In this document: positions 8,165 to 16,975 of the stretch, piece by piece
Numbering within the stretch: the stretch's first letter is position 1
Layout: each line of letters begins with the position of its first letter
Assembly (NCBI GenBank): GCA_041645555.1
Contig: JBAZPX010000001.1
Coordinates: forward strand, 237,473-301,472
Reading direction: 5' to 3'
DNA: 64,000 nucleotides
From: JAQTRU01 sp041645555
GTDB taxonomy: Bacteria; Patescibacteriota; Patescibacteriia; Patescibacteriales; JAQTRU01
Notes under the pieces: generated by a model
Told to the model about the DNA's origin: nothing
Seen by the model: only the letters and a program-made list of their open reading frames with translations
Database searches by the model: none
Program-made: the position numbers and the translations under genes

Positions 8165-8193
8165 ATAATATCACATTTTATAATTATTGTCAA
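8165..8193 (-). promoter_or_regulatory. Promoter of the 7487 gene
   Basis: On the minus strand TTGACA (8188-8193), exactly 17 bp, then TATTAT (8165-8170) with an extended-10 TG. The leader is about 90 nt. On the plus strand the same TTGTCA could serve as -35 for TAGTAT 18 bp on, reading into the DUF4012 gene, so the two promoters may overlap. Confidence 0.75.
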
Positions 8194-8228
8194 TAGTTTT
8201 ATATAAAAAGTAGTATTTTTAGCTAATA

Positions 8229-11093
8229 TTGGGTAAATTAATGAAGAGTGATGATAAAAAACTAAATATTTTGTCAGTCAGAAAGGAAGAAAGGTCTTCT
8301 CGTTTTGTCATTGATTTAAAAAAGGCGGCAGAAGAGGAAGAGGCGGGGAATAAAAAGAAAGCTGATAATTATGGCCGAGGCGATTTTTTTGACAGACTGG
8401 CGGAGTTTGATTTTAAAGAATTCTTCTCAAGAGGCGGTAGCCTGAAAAAAGAATTTTCTGAATTTTTTAAAAATTATCGCGGGGATAAAACCAATATTGC
8501 CAAAGGAGCCGTTAAATTATTAGCCGCCAGCAAAGTACCGCTGGGAGCGAAAGAACCTTTTATCTTCGGCTCGAAACTGGCGATTGAATGGCTTGATATT
8601 TATAGCGGGAAACTAAAAGATCTGGCTTTTTTCAGCTTAATTAAATTTGTCTTCGTTATTTTCTTTAAGATAGCCGGCTGGCTTTATAAATTTTGCTATA
8701 GAGTCGGCTGGCTGGCTTTATTTCTAATTCGGTTTTTATGGTTAGTTCTTTATGAACTTATCGGTTTGGTTTTTTCAGCTATCTACAAATTTTATTCAGG
8801 AGTTAAATTTATCAGCCAATTTTTGTATGTGAATTTTAGGGATTTTATCCAGGAGATTTTTGGGATAATAAAAAGATTTATTTTTTTATTGTCAAAAGAA
8901 TTAAAAATAGGATGGGGTCAATCGTCGGTGAAGGCTAAAAATGTAGTGGAAACCATAAAGAGAGAAAAAGCGGCAATTAGCCAGCGGCTAGAAGATAGTT
9001 ATGAGGAGAAGAAGGCAGAGATATTAGTAAACCCCGTTAGAAAAATACAATTTTCTAACGGGGTAAAACCAAGGTTGACTTGGCGGCGTTCGGTTTTGGG
9101 TTTTGCTTTGGTTTTATTGATCTTAGTTTTGCCTTTTAAAATTTTTGCTTATTATAAATCACTTGATTTAGAAAAATTGAAAGGCAAGATACTCGGCGCG
9201 TCTGAAGCCGCCCTGGGCGACTTGTCCACGGCTTCGCAATCAGCCACCCGACTTAATTTCGGCGAGGCGAGCGATAATTTCTCCAAAGCTGGTGAAAATT
9301 TTTTAGAGGCGCAAAAGCAGGTATCGGAAATAAATGATGTATTTTTTTCCTTAGCTTCCCTGGCGCCCGGAGGGGAAATAAAACTGGCGGGAGAGGGCAA
9401 GAAAATTTTAGCTGCCGGACAGGTCGCCTCAAGTTTGGGTGAAAATTTAAGTTTGGCGATGCAAAGTTTATTTGAAAATAATGGTAGGGATATCCCAGAG
9501 ATGATAAACAGCTTTACTCAGTATGGGAAAATAACCGCCGGCGAAGCCGCTGATTTAAATAATAAATTGGAAGAAATTGATATTAATGCCTTGCCTGACG
9601 AATATAAAGATAAGTTTTTATTTTTGCAGGAAAAAACAGAAGTTTTAGAAAAGGGATTGGCTGAGTTTATTGGTTTAATGGACAAGTTGGGAACCTTTTT
9701 GGGGACTAATCAGGATAAGCGGTATTTATTGGTTTTCCAGAATAATGCGGAAATGAGGGCGAGCGGAGGATTTATCGGCAGTTTTGCTTTAGTAGACATG
9801 GCCGGCGGGAAAATAAAAAATATAGAAGCGCCGGGCGGAGGGAGTTATGATACCGAGGGGGGCTTAAGGGAATTAGTGGCGGCGCCTGAACCTTTGCATT
9901 TAGTTAATCCTTTGTGGCATTTTTGGGACGCTAATTGGTGGCCGGATTGGCCGACTTCGGCTAAAAAGTTAATGTGGTTTTACGAAAGAAGCGACGGGCC
10001 GACGGTAGACGGAGTTATCAGCTTTACCCCGACGGTTTTAGAAAAACTTCTGGCCATAACCGGCCCGATTGATATGACCAAGGATTACGGCGTGACTTTA
10101 ACCGCGGAAAATTTTTGGCTAACTACGCAAAAGATCGTTGAAGAAAAACCTAACCCCGAGGAAGCCGATAAGCCGAAAAAAATTATCGGGGATTTGCTGG
10201 ATAAAATCATTGAAGATCTGCCGGCGAAATTAGATAAAGAAAAATTAATTAAGATTTTGGCTCTTGCCGAAGAAAGTTTAAGCGAAAAGCAAATTTTATT
10301 TTATTTTACTGACGAAGAGCTGCAAAAAGAAATAGAGAAGCGGGGCTGGGACGGAAAAATAAGGGAGGCGGGCAGGGATTATCTGTCAGTGGTTAATACT
10401 AATATTGCCGGCGGTAAAAGCGACAAACGAATAAAAGAGAAGATAAATTTGGTGTCAGAAGTTATGCCCAATGGCTCTGTCATCAATACTTTAAAAATAG
10501 AAAGGAGCCATGAAGGAATAAAGAATGAGCCGTTTGCCGGCGTGAGAAATGTGGATTGGCTAAGAGTTTATGTGCCTTCGGGGAGCGAACTTCTGGAGGC
10601 GCAAGGATTCAACCAGCCGGATGAAATTTATTTTGAAGAACCGGAAGATGGATGGACAAAAGACCCCCTAGTTTATCAAGAAGAAACAACCGCCAAAGTT
10701 CATGAAGCGAGCAAGACAAAAATATATAATGAAAGCGACAAGACCGTTTTTGCCAACTGGTCAATGGTTGACCCGGGGAAAACCGCGACAATTTATTTAA
10801 AATACAAACTACCCTTTACTTTAAAAGAGGAAGAAAAGGGAGATGGTTTTATTGATAAAATAAAAGTGCTTCTTAATCCTGACCAGAAAGAGCTTATGCC
10901 CTATACTTTGTTCGCGCAAAAACAAGCCGGCTCTTTAGGAAGTGAAATTAACACCAGTTTAAAACTGCCTGATAATTTTAAAATAGTCTGGAAATATCCG
11001 GCCGGCTTGTCTTTAGCGCCTGGCGGCTGGCAGATAAGTGATAAATTAAATACGGATAAATATTGGGCGGTGATGTTAGAAAAACAGGACTAG
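8229..11093 (+). CDS. DUF4012 domain-containing membrane protein
   Basis: This large protein (954 aa from TTG, or 950 from ATG 8241) probably acts at the cell surface; its function is unknown. The N-terminal ~130 residues are charged. Residues about 135-240 hold several hydrophobic segments, and one strong membrane segment (VLGFALVLLILVLPFKIFAYY) lies at about 290-310. The DUF4012 region begins near residue 495 with YLLVFQNNAEMRASGGFIGSF, and the C-terminal third is beta-rich. Residues about 268-280 (NPVRKIQFSNGVK) are encoded by a perfect palindrome, a repeat insertion in frame. The divergent promoter region is shared with the 7487 gene. DUF4012 proteins are common in CPR next to glycosyltransferases. 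Confidence 0.85.
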   Translation: MGKLMKSDDKKLNILSVRKEERSSRFVIDLKKAAEEEEAGNKKKADNYGRGDFFDRLAEFDFKEFFSRGGSLKKEFSEFFKNYRGDKTNIAKGAVKLLAASKVPLGAKEPFIFGSKLAIEWLDIYSGKLKDLAFFSLIKFVFVIFFKIAGWLYKFCYRVGWLALFLIRFLWLVLYELIGLVFSAIYKFYSGVKFISQFLYVNFRDFIQEIFGIIKRFIFLLSKELKIGWGQSSVKAKNVVETIKREKAAISQRLEDSYEEKKAEILVNPVRKIQFSNGVKPRLTWRRSVLGFALVLLILVLPFKIFAYYKSLDLEKLKGKILGASEAALGDLSTASQSATRLNFGEASDNFSKAGENFLEAQKQVSEINDVFFSLASLAPGGEIKLAGEGKKILAAGQVASSLGENLSLAMQSLFENNGRDIPEMINSFTQYGKITAGEAADLNNKLEEIDINALPDEYKDKFLFLQEKTEVLEKGLAEFIGLMDKLGTFLGTNQDKRYLLVFQNNAEMRASGGFIGSFALVDMAGGKIKNIEAPGGGSYDTEGGLRELVAAPEPLHLVNPLWHFWDANWWPDWPTSAKKLMWFYERSDGPTVDGVISFTPTVLEKLLAITGPIDMTKDYGVTLTAENFWLTTQKIVEEKPNPEEADKPKKIIGDLLDKIIEDLPAKLDKEKLIKILALAEESLSEKQILFYFTDEELQKEIEKRGWDGKIREAGRDYLSVVNTNIAGGKSDKRIKEKINLVSEVMPNGSVINTLKIERSHEGIKNEPFAGVRNVDWLRVYVPSGSELLEAQGFNQPDEIYFEEPEDGWTKDPLVYQEETTAKVHEASKTKIYNESDKTVFANWSMVDPGKTATIYLKYKLPFTLKEEEKGDGFIDKIKVLLNPDQKELMPYTLFAQKQAGSLGSEINTSLKLPDNFKIVWKYPAGLSLAPGGWQISDKLNTDKYWAVMLEKQD
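9031..9064. repeat. ACCCCGTTAGA palindrome inside the DUF4012 gene
   Basis: ACCCCGTTAGAAAA (9031-9044) and TTTTCTAACGGGGT (9051-9064) are a perfect 14-bp inverted repeat with a 6-nt loop, translated in frame. The same CCCCGTTAGA motif recurs around gap (39181-39352). Confidence 0.85.
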
Positions 11094-11105
11094 AAAATTT
11101 TTTTC

Positions 11106-11508
11106 TGTCATTGCGAGTCCCGAAGCCTCGGGACGAAGCAATCTCTGGTTAAATAGAAAAACATGTTAAACGAACGATACTATTTTGTTTATATAAACAC
11201 CAATAAAACCCACAACGTTTTTTATACCGGAGTGACCAATAATTTATTAAATAGGAATTACCAGCATAAGAGCAAAGAGAATAAATTAAATTTCACAGCC
11301 AAATATAAGGTAAATAAATTAGTCTATTGCGAGACGTTTTCCGATATCCGTGATGCCATTGCCAGAGAAAAGCAAATCAAAGGTGGTTCCAGAAAAGATA
11401 AAATCAACCTTATAATTAAATTAAACCCGGAGTGGAAAGATTTAAGCTTGGATATGTAAAACCAGAGATTGCTTCGTCTCCCGCCTCGGCGGGATCCTCG
11501 CAATGACA
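11106..11508. mobile_element. GIY-YIG gene bracketed by REP-like inverted repeats
   Basis: The left end (11106-11151) starts TGTCATTGCGAG and ends CGAAGCAATCTCTGGTT. The right end (11460-11508) is its reverse complement at both edges (AACCAGAGATTGCTTCG...CTCGCAATGACA), with a different palindromic centre. Only a GIY-YIG endonuclease gene lies between. A second pair of nearly the same ends lies at 12572-12772 without a gene. This looks like a small endonuclease-associated mobile unit. Confidence 0.65.
11163..11459 (+). CDS. GIY-YIG endonuclease-family protein
   Basis: This 98-aa single-domain GIY-YIG protein is of the UvrC-N-domain/YhbQ-like type. The family motif appears as YFVYI (residues 7-11) and FYTGVTNNLLNR (22-33). 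It is followed by the conserved HK and by REKQIKGGSRKDKINLI near the C-terminus, typical of stand-alone bacterial members. The family cuts DNA using one tyrosine, an arginine and a glutamate. The substrate here is unknown. It sits exactly inside REP-like inverted repeats, which suggests a role in moving or maintaining the repeat. There is no SD. Confidence 0.88.
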   Translation: MLNERYYFVYINTNKTHNVFYTGVTNNLLNRNYQHKSKENKLNFTAKYKVNKLVYCETFSDIRDAIAREKQIKGGSRKDKINLIIKLNPEWKDLSLDM

Positions 11509-11518
11509 AGGGAAAATA

Positions 11519-12535
11519 ATGGATAAGCAAACCCTGAAAACTAAAATTAAAGCCCAAGCCAAGAAAATCGCTTGGCGGGCAATCACCACGGTTATTTTAA
11601 CTCTAACCGCGGTTATTACGGTTTGGGCTTATGCCGCGTTTGTTGAACCCTTAGTCGGACCGAATTCCTCTGACCAGGATTTTGCCCAGAATATTTTAGG
11701 CAATAACGACGCTAACAATGATTTTAGTTCTTCTAACGTCGCTTCTAACGCTGACGGCAGTATTATCGAAAGAGAAGAATATTTGCAAACCCAAATCGGC
11801 ACTTATGCTGACGCCACGACTACGCCGAGTGCGGCAAGTTCGGTGTTCGCGGCGTTGAAGGGATTGGATTCTTCGTATCAGGAATACACTAGCGGAAGTG
11901 GGAACTGGACGGCTCCGGCTGGTGTCTATTTGATTAATGTGCTCCTTGTCGCCGGAGGCGGAGGTGGCGGTTCTACAGTGGCAAATTCAGGAGCAAGTGG
12001 CGGAGGCGGAGGTGGTGAAACTTTTTCTATGATGAATTATAAAGTTGTGCCCGGAACTGCTTATGCATATGCAGTAGGCGCTGGAGGTTCCGGAGCAACA
12101 GGAAACGACGCGGATGGTTCAAATGGCTCAACCTCCACCTTCATGGGTTATTCTGTTGCGGCTGGTTATGGTGGGAAGAGGGGAACGGTTATGACCGCCG
12201 GAAATGGTGGCGGGGTGGGTGGCGGAACAGCCGGCGGTACTCCAGGAAGTGGTACGACGATGGGAGGAGCACTTTTTTCGAGGACTGGCGGAGGAGCAGG
12301 GAGCAATGGCAATAGCGCCTCCGCCGCTGGAAGCAGTATCGGTTCTGGCGGTGGACTAACGGCTCCGGGCGGCGCAAGCTATCGTTCATCTCCGGATGGT
12401 CCTTATACGAATGGGGTTGGAATAAATGCACCTGCCAATAGTGGTGCCGGCGGCAGCGGAGCAACTAATTCGAACGCAGGCGGGATTTTGCCTGGAGGAA
12501 ATGGTGGTTCTGGTTATATTTTAATAACTTGGTGA
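11519..12535 (+). CDS. Membrane-anchored glycine-rich surface protein
   Basis: This 338-aa protein has one N-terminal membrane segment (AITTVILTLTAVITVWAYAAF, about 22-42) after a basic stretch. A short Asn/Ser-rich linker and a GSIIEREEYLQTQIGTY segment follow. From about residue 120 there is a glycine-rich beta domain opening GNWTAPAGVYLINVLLVAGGGGGG. WTAPAGV followed by poly-Gly is the mark of the glycine-rich domain found in phage tail fibres and bacterial surface proteins. It is probably displayed outside the cell. The gene lies between the two copies of the GIY-YIG-type repeat element, so it could have moved as a composite. The start is 10 bp after the repeat and there is no SD. Confidence 0.75.
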   Translation: MDKQTLKTKIKAQAKKIAWRAITTVILTLTAVITVWAYAAFVEPLVGPNSSDQDFAQNILGNNDANNDFSSSNVASNADGSIIEREEYLQTQIGTYADATTTPSAASSVFAALKGLDSSYQEYTSGSGNWTAPAGVYLINVLLVAGGGGGGSTVANSGASGGGGGGETFSMMNYKVVPGTAYAYAVGAGGSGATGNDADGSNGSTSTFMGYSVAAGYGGKRGTVMTAGNGGGVGGGTAGGTPGSGTTMGGALFSRTGGGAGSNGNSASAAGSSIGSGGGLTAPGGASYRSSPDGPYTNGVGINAPANSGAGGSGATNSNAGGILPGGNGGSGYILITW

Positions 12536-12571
12536 GTAATAATAAGTGCAAAAATTAAAAGAGCTTCCTTT

Positions 12572-12772
12572 TGTCATTGCGAGGAAGGAGTTCCACAGAA
12601 TTGCGGGACGACTGACGAAGCAATCTAAGGTTAGCTGGAAGTAACAAGAAAATTAAAAAACATCATTTTATCCGAATAAATACTAATGATAGACATTTAA
12701 CAGAATCAGACTTTATACCTTTAAACCAGAGATTGCTTCGGCTCCCGCCTCGGCGGGATCCTCGCAATGACA
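12572..12772. mobile_element. Gene-less copy of the GIY-YIG-associated repeat pair
   Basis: The left end (12572-12632, TGTCATTGCGAG...GACGAAGCAATCT) and right end (12724-12772) enclose about 90 bp with no GIY-YIG gene. The right end differs from 11461-11508 at one base. The 280-bp gap between genes otherwise holds only heptamer-like AT tracts next to the following ATG. Confidence 0.65.
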
Positions 12773-12815
12773 GGAAGTATTATTTTTGAGATTTACATTT
12801 TAAATTTTATATTTT

Positions 12816-14819
12816 ATGCCAAACACAAATAAAAATAATAATGATGATTATGAAGGAAAAATAAAGGTGAGAAACGGCAATTCCGGCTTGTCTGAATTTG
12901 TAAAACGCCCCTTGCCGACTGATGATGAAATTAAAGAGTTCGAGGAGGTTATTGGAGAAGAGGCGCGGGAAGGCGAAATTGACGAGAGTTTGTCGGAAAT
13001 TTATCAGGATGAAAAGGGCGATATGGTGGATGTCATGAAGCTTAACATAAAAAAGAAACGGGGATTTTTCTTTAAGATGCTTAATCTTATTTTTTTTCTG
13101 GCGATTTTAGCCGGCGTGGGCTACGGGTTTTATTATTATATTTTCCGCGGCGGCTCTGACGCTACGGCTTTGGATTTATCTATTTCGGCTCCGGAAAAAG
13201 TTATCGCCGGAGAAGAATTTTTTTCCGTTCTTTCCTACAAGAATTTAAGCCGGGCTGACGCCAGCCAGGTAAGGATTGAGGTCACCTATCCGGATAATTT
13301 TATATTTTTAGACAGCCAGCCGAAAGCGGCAGAAAAAGATTCGGTTTGGCAATTTGAAAAACTGGCGACCGGGGAAAACGGCGAAATAAAAATAAAAGGT
13401 AAAATAGTTAACGGGAAAGAGACAAATAATATAATTTTAGCCAAAATAACCTATACGCCGGCGAACTTTTCTTCCGAATTTAAAAAAGAAGCCTCCCAAA
13501 CTATTTTAGTTGAGGATATCGGGATTGATATAAATTTTGATTATCCTTCCGCCGTGCTGGTCGGGCAGGAGAACGAAATCGCCGTCAAAGTTAGGCTTAA
13601 GGAGAATAATTTCCTGCCTCAGTTCAAACTGACCATTGACCCTTTAGAAAATATGGAAATTATTTCCGCGGCCGTAACGGAGGCGGAAGAGAAGAAAGAA
13701 GGCCAGAATTTAAAAATAGAGAAGGTGAGAGCCGGCGTTTATAACGTGAGCGAAATAGGTGCGAGCGAGCAGGAATTTAAAATAAAATACAAACTAAGCA
13801 AAAAGATGGCCGATGAGCAGGAAATTGTCATGCGCTTTGCCAATTTAGCCGAAGACGATAAAACCCGCTCTTTCCTGGAAAAGAAAATAAAAATCGAAGT
13901 GATGAAAAGCGATTTAAATCTGACCTTAATCATAAACGGCTCAAAAAATGACCAGGCGGTAAATTTTGGCGACCAGCTTAACTATTCCCTTGTCTATAAC
14001 AATAAAGGCGAAACCAGCATGAAAGACGTGGTGTTGATGGCGGTTTTAGAAAGTGATTTTCTTAATTGGAAAACCTTAAAAGAAGAAAATAACGGGCGGG
14101 AGAAAGGCAATTCTCTTACCTGGACAAAAGAAGAAATTCCGGCTCTGGCCGAGTTAGAGCCGAACAAAGAAGGAATAATAGATTTTTCTATTGATATTGT
14201 TTCTTTGGAAGAAACGCAAGCTATGGCTAGCCGGAGTTTCCAGATAAAAAGCTATGTCCAATTTAGCATTGGCAATAGCGAAGAATTTAAAGAAAATCTT
14301 GATAACCGCAGCAATACGATTATCAATAAAATTAATAGCGACTTATCTTTAAAAGAAGAAGTAAGATATTTCAGCGCCGACAATGTGCCGGTAGGCAACG
14401 GGCCTTTACCGCCTAAGGTCGGGGAAACAACGAGTTTTAAAGTTTATTGGACTTTAGGCAATAATTTGCATGAGTTGAACGACGCGAAAGTGGAAGTTAG
14501 CCTGCCGGAAGATGTAAGCTGGAATAATAAAAACCGGACTTCGGTCGGCGCTATTAACTATGACAGCGATTCCCGCAAGGTTACCTGGCAGATAGGCCGG
14601 TTGCCGGTTACGGTTTATCGGGCCGATGCCGAATTTAATATAAGTATCACACCGGCAGATTCTGACAAAAACAAAATTATGGTCCTGTTGCCCGAGGCTC
14701 GCGTTACGGCGATTGACAGCGAAACGGGAGGGGCTATTACCAGCACGACTAAAGCCAAAACCACAAAGCTGGAAGATGACGAAATCGCGGGGATGAGCAG
14801 CGATGGACGGGTGGAATAA
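12816..14819 (+). CDS. Large membrane-anchored protein with repeated beta domains
   Basis: This 667-aa protein has an acidic cytoplasmic N-terminus (about 85 residues), a single membrane segment (MLNLIFFLAILAGVGYGFYYYIF, about 88-110), and a long external part. The latter contains several immunoglobulin-like beta domains: ISAPEKVIAGEEFFSVLSYKNLS, then VLVGQENEIAVKVRLK, NFGDQLNYSLVYNNKGETSMKDV and GETTSFKVYWTLGNNLHELNDAKVEVSLPEDV. These resemble DUF11-type or COG1361-like surface repeats. I do not recognise a named family. It may be a surface or cell-envelope scaffold, and it sits in a run of surface-protein genes. There is no SD; the ATG follows an AAATTTTAT tract. Confidence 0.7.
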   Translation: MPNTNKNNNDDYEGKIKVRNGNSGLSEFVKRPLPTDDEIKEFEEVIGEEAREGEIDESLSEIYQDEKGDMVDVMKLNIKKKRGFFFKMLNLIFFLAILAGVGYGFYYYIFRGGSDATALDLSISAPEKVIAGEEFFSVLSYKNLSRADASQVRIEVTYPDNFIFLDSQPKAAEKDSVWQFEKLATGENGEIKIKGKIVNGKETNNIILAKITYTPANFSSEFKKEASQTILVEDIGIDINFDYPSAVLVGQENEIAVKVRLKENNFLPQFKLTIDPLENMEIISAAVTEAEEKKEGQNLKIEKVRAGVYNVSEIGASEQEFKIKYKLSKKMADEQEIVMRFANLAEDDKTRSFLEKKIKIEVMKSDLNLTLIINGSKNDQAVNFGDQLNYSLVYNNKGETSMKDVVLMAVLESDFLNWKTLKEENNGREKGNSLTWTKEEIPALAELEPNKEGIIDFSIDIVSLEETQAMASRSFQIKSYVQFSIGNSEEFKENLDNRSNTIINKINSDLSLKEEVRYFSADNVPVGNGPLPPKVGETTSFKVYWTLGNNLHELNDAKVEVSLPEDVSWNNKNRTSVGAINYDSDSRKVTWQIGRLPVTVYRADAEFNISITPADSDKNKIMVLLPEARVTAIDSETGGAITSTTKAKTTKLEDDEIAGMSSDGRVE

Positions 14820-14891
14820 AGAATTTTTAATTTTATAATTTTCAATTTTTAAACAATTTTCAATGGTTTAATTTTTAATTTTTAATTCTCT

Positions 14892-15977
14892 ATGGTTATG
14901 AGATTGGGGAAAATTATAAGAACGCCGCATGGGAGTATCATAACTCCTTTTTTTATGCCGGATGCGACGCGGGGTTTTGTTAAATTAACTGATGGCGAAG
15001 AACTGGAAAAAGCCGGAGTTAAAGCCTTGGTGATAAATACTTTGCATCTTTATCTGCAGCCCGGGATGGAAATTATAAAAAAAGCCGGTAATATTCACAA
15101 ATTTATAAATTGGAACGGGCCGATTTTGTCTGACAGCGGCGGATTCCAGGTTTTTTCCTTAATCCATAAAAATCCGGTGATGGGAAAAATTACTGATAAG
15201 GGGGCGGTATTTAAGTCTCCTTTAGACGGCTCCCAACATATTTTAACGCCGGAGAAATCAATTCAGATTCAGTTTGATTTAGGGGTTGATATGATGGTTT
15301 GTCTGGATGATTGCCCGCCGAATGATTTTAGTCGTCCCGATTTAGAGAAATCAGTAGAGCGGACAATTAGCTGGGCGAAAAGGTGCCGGGCCGAATATGA
15401 CGGGCAAGTTAAGAAGAGAAAAATGAAAGCAGGAGAGAGGCCATTATTGTTTAGCGTTATCCAGGGCGGAGCCGAATTGGATTTAAGGAAATATTGCGCG
15501 GAAGAATTGGTTAAAATTGGTTTTGACGGATATGGCTTTGGCGCCCGGCCGGTTGATAAAGACGGGAAGTTTCTAGGCAAAGTTCTACAATTCACGGCTG
15601 ATTTAATTCCGAAAAATTCTATTCGTTTCGGCTTGGGCATAGGATTGCCGGAAGATATTGTTCGCTCCGCGGCTATGGGTTGGGATATTTTTGATTGCGT
15701 AATTCCGACGCGCGAGGGCCGGCACGGTAAGCTTTTCCTTTGGAAAGAAAATCGCGTATCAAAGAGCAATTTTTATAGAACGATAAATATTATCAATGCG
15801 AAATTTGCAAAAGATTTTTCGGCGATTAATAAAGATAGCAAATTGCCGGAACTGCGGCAATACACTAAAGCGTATTTGCATCATTTATTTAAATTAAAGG
15901 AGCCTTTGGGAGCCAAGCTGGCGAGTTTGAATAATTTGGAATTTTACATGGAGTTAATGGATAAAATAAGAAAATAG
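14892..15977 (+). CDS. tgt: Queuine/archaeosine tRNA-ribosyltransferase homologue lacking zinc cysteines
   Basis: This 361-aa TIM-barrel tRNA-guanine transglycosylase would exchange G34 for a 7-deazaguanine base. SDSGGFQVFSL carries the general-base Asp and FDCVIPTREGRHGKLF the nucleophile Asp; VIQGG is also kept. Two things are odd. First, the zinc site C-x-C-x2-C before Y..AYLHHL is gone: the segment reads DSKLPELRQYTKAYLHHL with no Cys after FDC. Second, the usual GGLSVGE substrate loop reads GFGARPVD. It may be a divergent CPR subclass with another substrate or no metal. The start used is 14892; 14898 is also possible. Confidence 0.85.
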   Translation: MVMRLGKIIRTPHGSIITPFFMPDATRGFVKLTDGEELEKAGVKALVINTLHLYLQPGMEIIKKAGNIHKFINWNGPILSDSGGFQVFSLIHKNPVMGKITDKGAVFKSPLDGSQHILTPEKSIQIQFDLGVDMMVCLDDCPPNDFSRPDLEKSVERTISWAKRCRAEYDGQVKKRKMKAGERPLLFSVIQGGAELDLRKYCAEELVKIGFDGYGFGARPVDKDGKFLGKVLQFTADLIPKNSIRFGLGIGLPEDIVRSAAMGWDIFDCVIPTREGRHGKLFLWKENRVSKSNFYRTINIINAKFAKDFSAINKDSKLPELRQYTKAYLHHLFKLKEPLGAKLASLNNLEFYMELMDKIRK

Positions 15978-16002
15978 AGAAAAAAAATTTAAAATAAAAA
16001 AA

Positions 16003-16043
16003 TTCCCCCTCCCGCGTATTTCTTGCGAGAGGAGGAATATTTA
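16003..16043 (-). terminator. Terminator of the 16041 hydrolase gene
   Basis: On the minus strand TTCCTCCTCTCGC-AAGAAATA-CGCGGGAGGGGGAA is followed by TTTTTTTATTTT. It may also act weakly for tgt on the plus strand. Confidence 0.75.
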
Positions 16044-16811
16044 TGCCAACACTCCAATCCTTTTAGAATGATGGCTTTTGATTATCGCGCAGATTTTTTC
16101 TGCGAGATATTGATCATGCAACGGATAGTGGGGGAGCTCAGGAAGGAACTCCGGGGTAGTTCCCAAGCCTAAGGCTATAGCCCTAGACACACGTGGTGTC
16201 ACCATTCTGTCTTTACCGCAATATATCATGTTTATGTCGCAAGTAAGGCCATGGACAGAAGTGATGGGGTCTTTTTCCATCAATTGCGATAACATACTGC
16301 CCGAAGCCCAACGAGCACCAGAAACGATTCTATTCTTAATGTCTGGCGGCAAGTTGTGCCCGATAGCGCGTATGGTCTGCCTTGGTGTACGCCTGATGGG
16401 TTTATTTTCCCAGCCTGGCCTCAAAATGATTGGCAGATAGTTTAGCAGAGCGGACCAGCTAAAACCATTCACGCCGAACTGCGGTGCCGGGTTGATGAGA
16501 ATTATTCGCTCGATTTTTTGGTTCTTTGAAGCGAGAATTTCACCGATAAGGGCGCCTAGAGAATGGCCGATGATGATTATTTGCCCATCAATCTTTTCGA
16601 TAAATTCGTGCTGCAGATGAGCAATCGCATCTTCAATTCTGAATGGACCAAGATGGTCATCTGGCTCTTCGTCTATACTCGTTTCATGATAAGGCAAGGT
16701 GGGGCAGATGATATCCGCATTTGGGAATTTTTCACTAATATTGTCAGCCAAGAATTTAAAGCACCTTCCCCACGAAAACATGCCGTGCAAGAAAAGAATT
16801 GTCAAATCCAT
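16041..16811 (-). CDS. Alpha/beta-hydrolase
   Basis: This 256-aa protein has an alpha/beta-hydrolase fold. LHGMFSWGR (9-17) forms the oxyanion-hole region, GHSLGALIGE holds the nucleophile Ser, CGKDRMVTP the acid Asp, and LPHYPLHDQYL the His. No signal peptide is seen, so it is likely cytoplasmic. The substrate is unknown. It is a stand-alone unit with a near-consensus promoter (16896-16924), an SD-like AAGGGAG 7 nt before ATG, and its own terminator. G+C looks higher than in the flanking tgt gene. It follows the 16976 gene on the same strand but is separated from it by that gene's terminator. Confidence 0.85.
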   Translation of the reverse strand: MDLTILFLHGMFSWGRCFKFLADNISEKFPNADIICPTLPYHETSIDEEPDDHLGPFRIEDAIAHLQHEFIEKIDGQIIIIGHSLGALIGEILASKNQKIERIILINPAPQFGVNGFSWSALLNYLPIILRPGWENKPIRRTPRQTIRAIGHNLPPDIKNRIVSGARWASGSMLSQLMEKDPITSVHGLTCDINMIYCGKDRMVTPRVSRAIALGLGTTPEFLPELPHYPLHDQYLAEKICAIIKSHHSKRIGVLA

Positions 16812-16895
16812 GACAGTCTCCCTTAGTGACAGTTGTTATTTGTTGGAAAATATTTTTTTGTTCCAAGAAAGGAAAGAGCAATGTTTTGTGTTAAT

Positions 16896-16924
16896 ATATT
16901 AATACATTTTTTTGGTATTGTCAA
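16896..16924 (-). promoter_or_regulatory. Promoter of the 16041 hydrolase gene
   Basis: On the minus strand TTGACA (16919-16924), 17 bp, then TAATAT (16896-16901). It begins directly after the terminator of the upstream gene. Confidence 0.75.
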
Positions 16925-16934
16925 GTTTTCTGAA

Positions 16935-16972
16935 AAAAAACGGCGGAGTTGGTTAGAAGTCTCCGCCGTGTG
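16935..16972 (-). terminator. Terminator of the DUF6765-like gene
   Basis: On the minus strand GGCGGAG-ACTTCTAACCAA-CTCCGCC is followed by GTTTTTTTT. Confidence 0.8.
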
Positions 16973-16975
16973 TTT

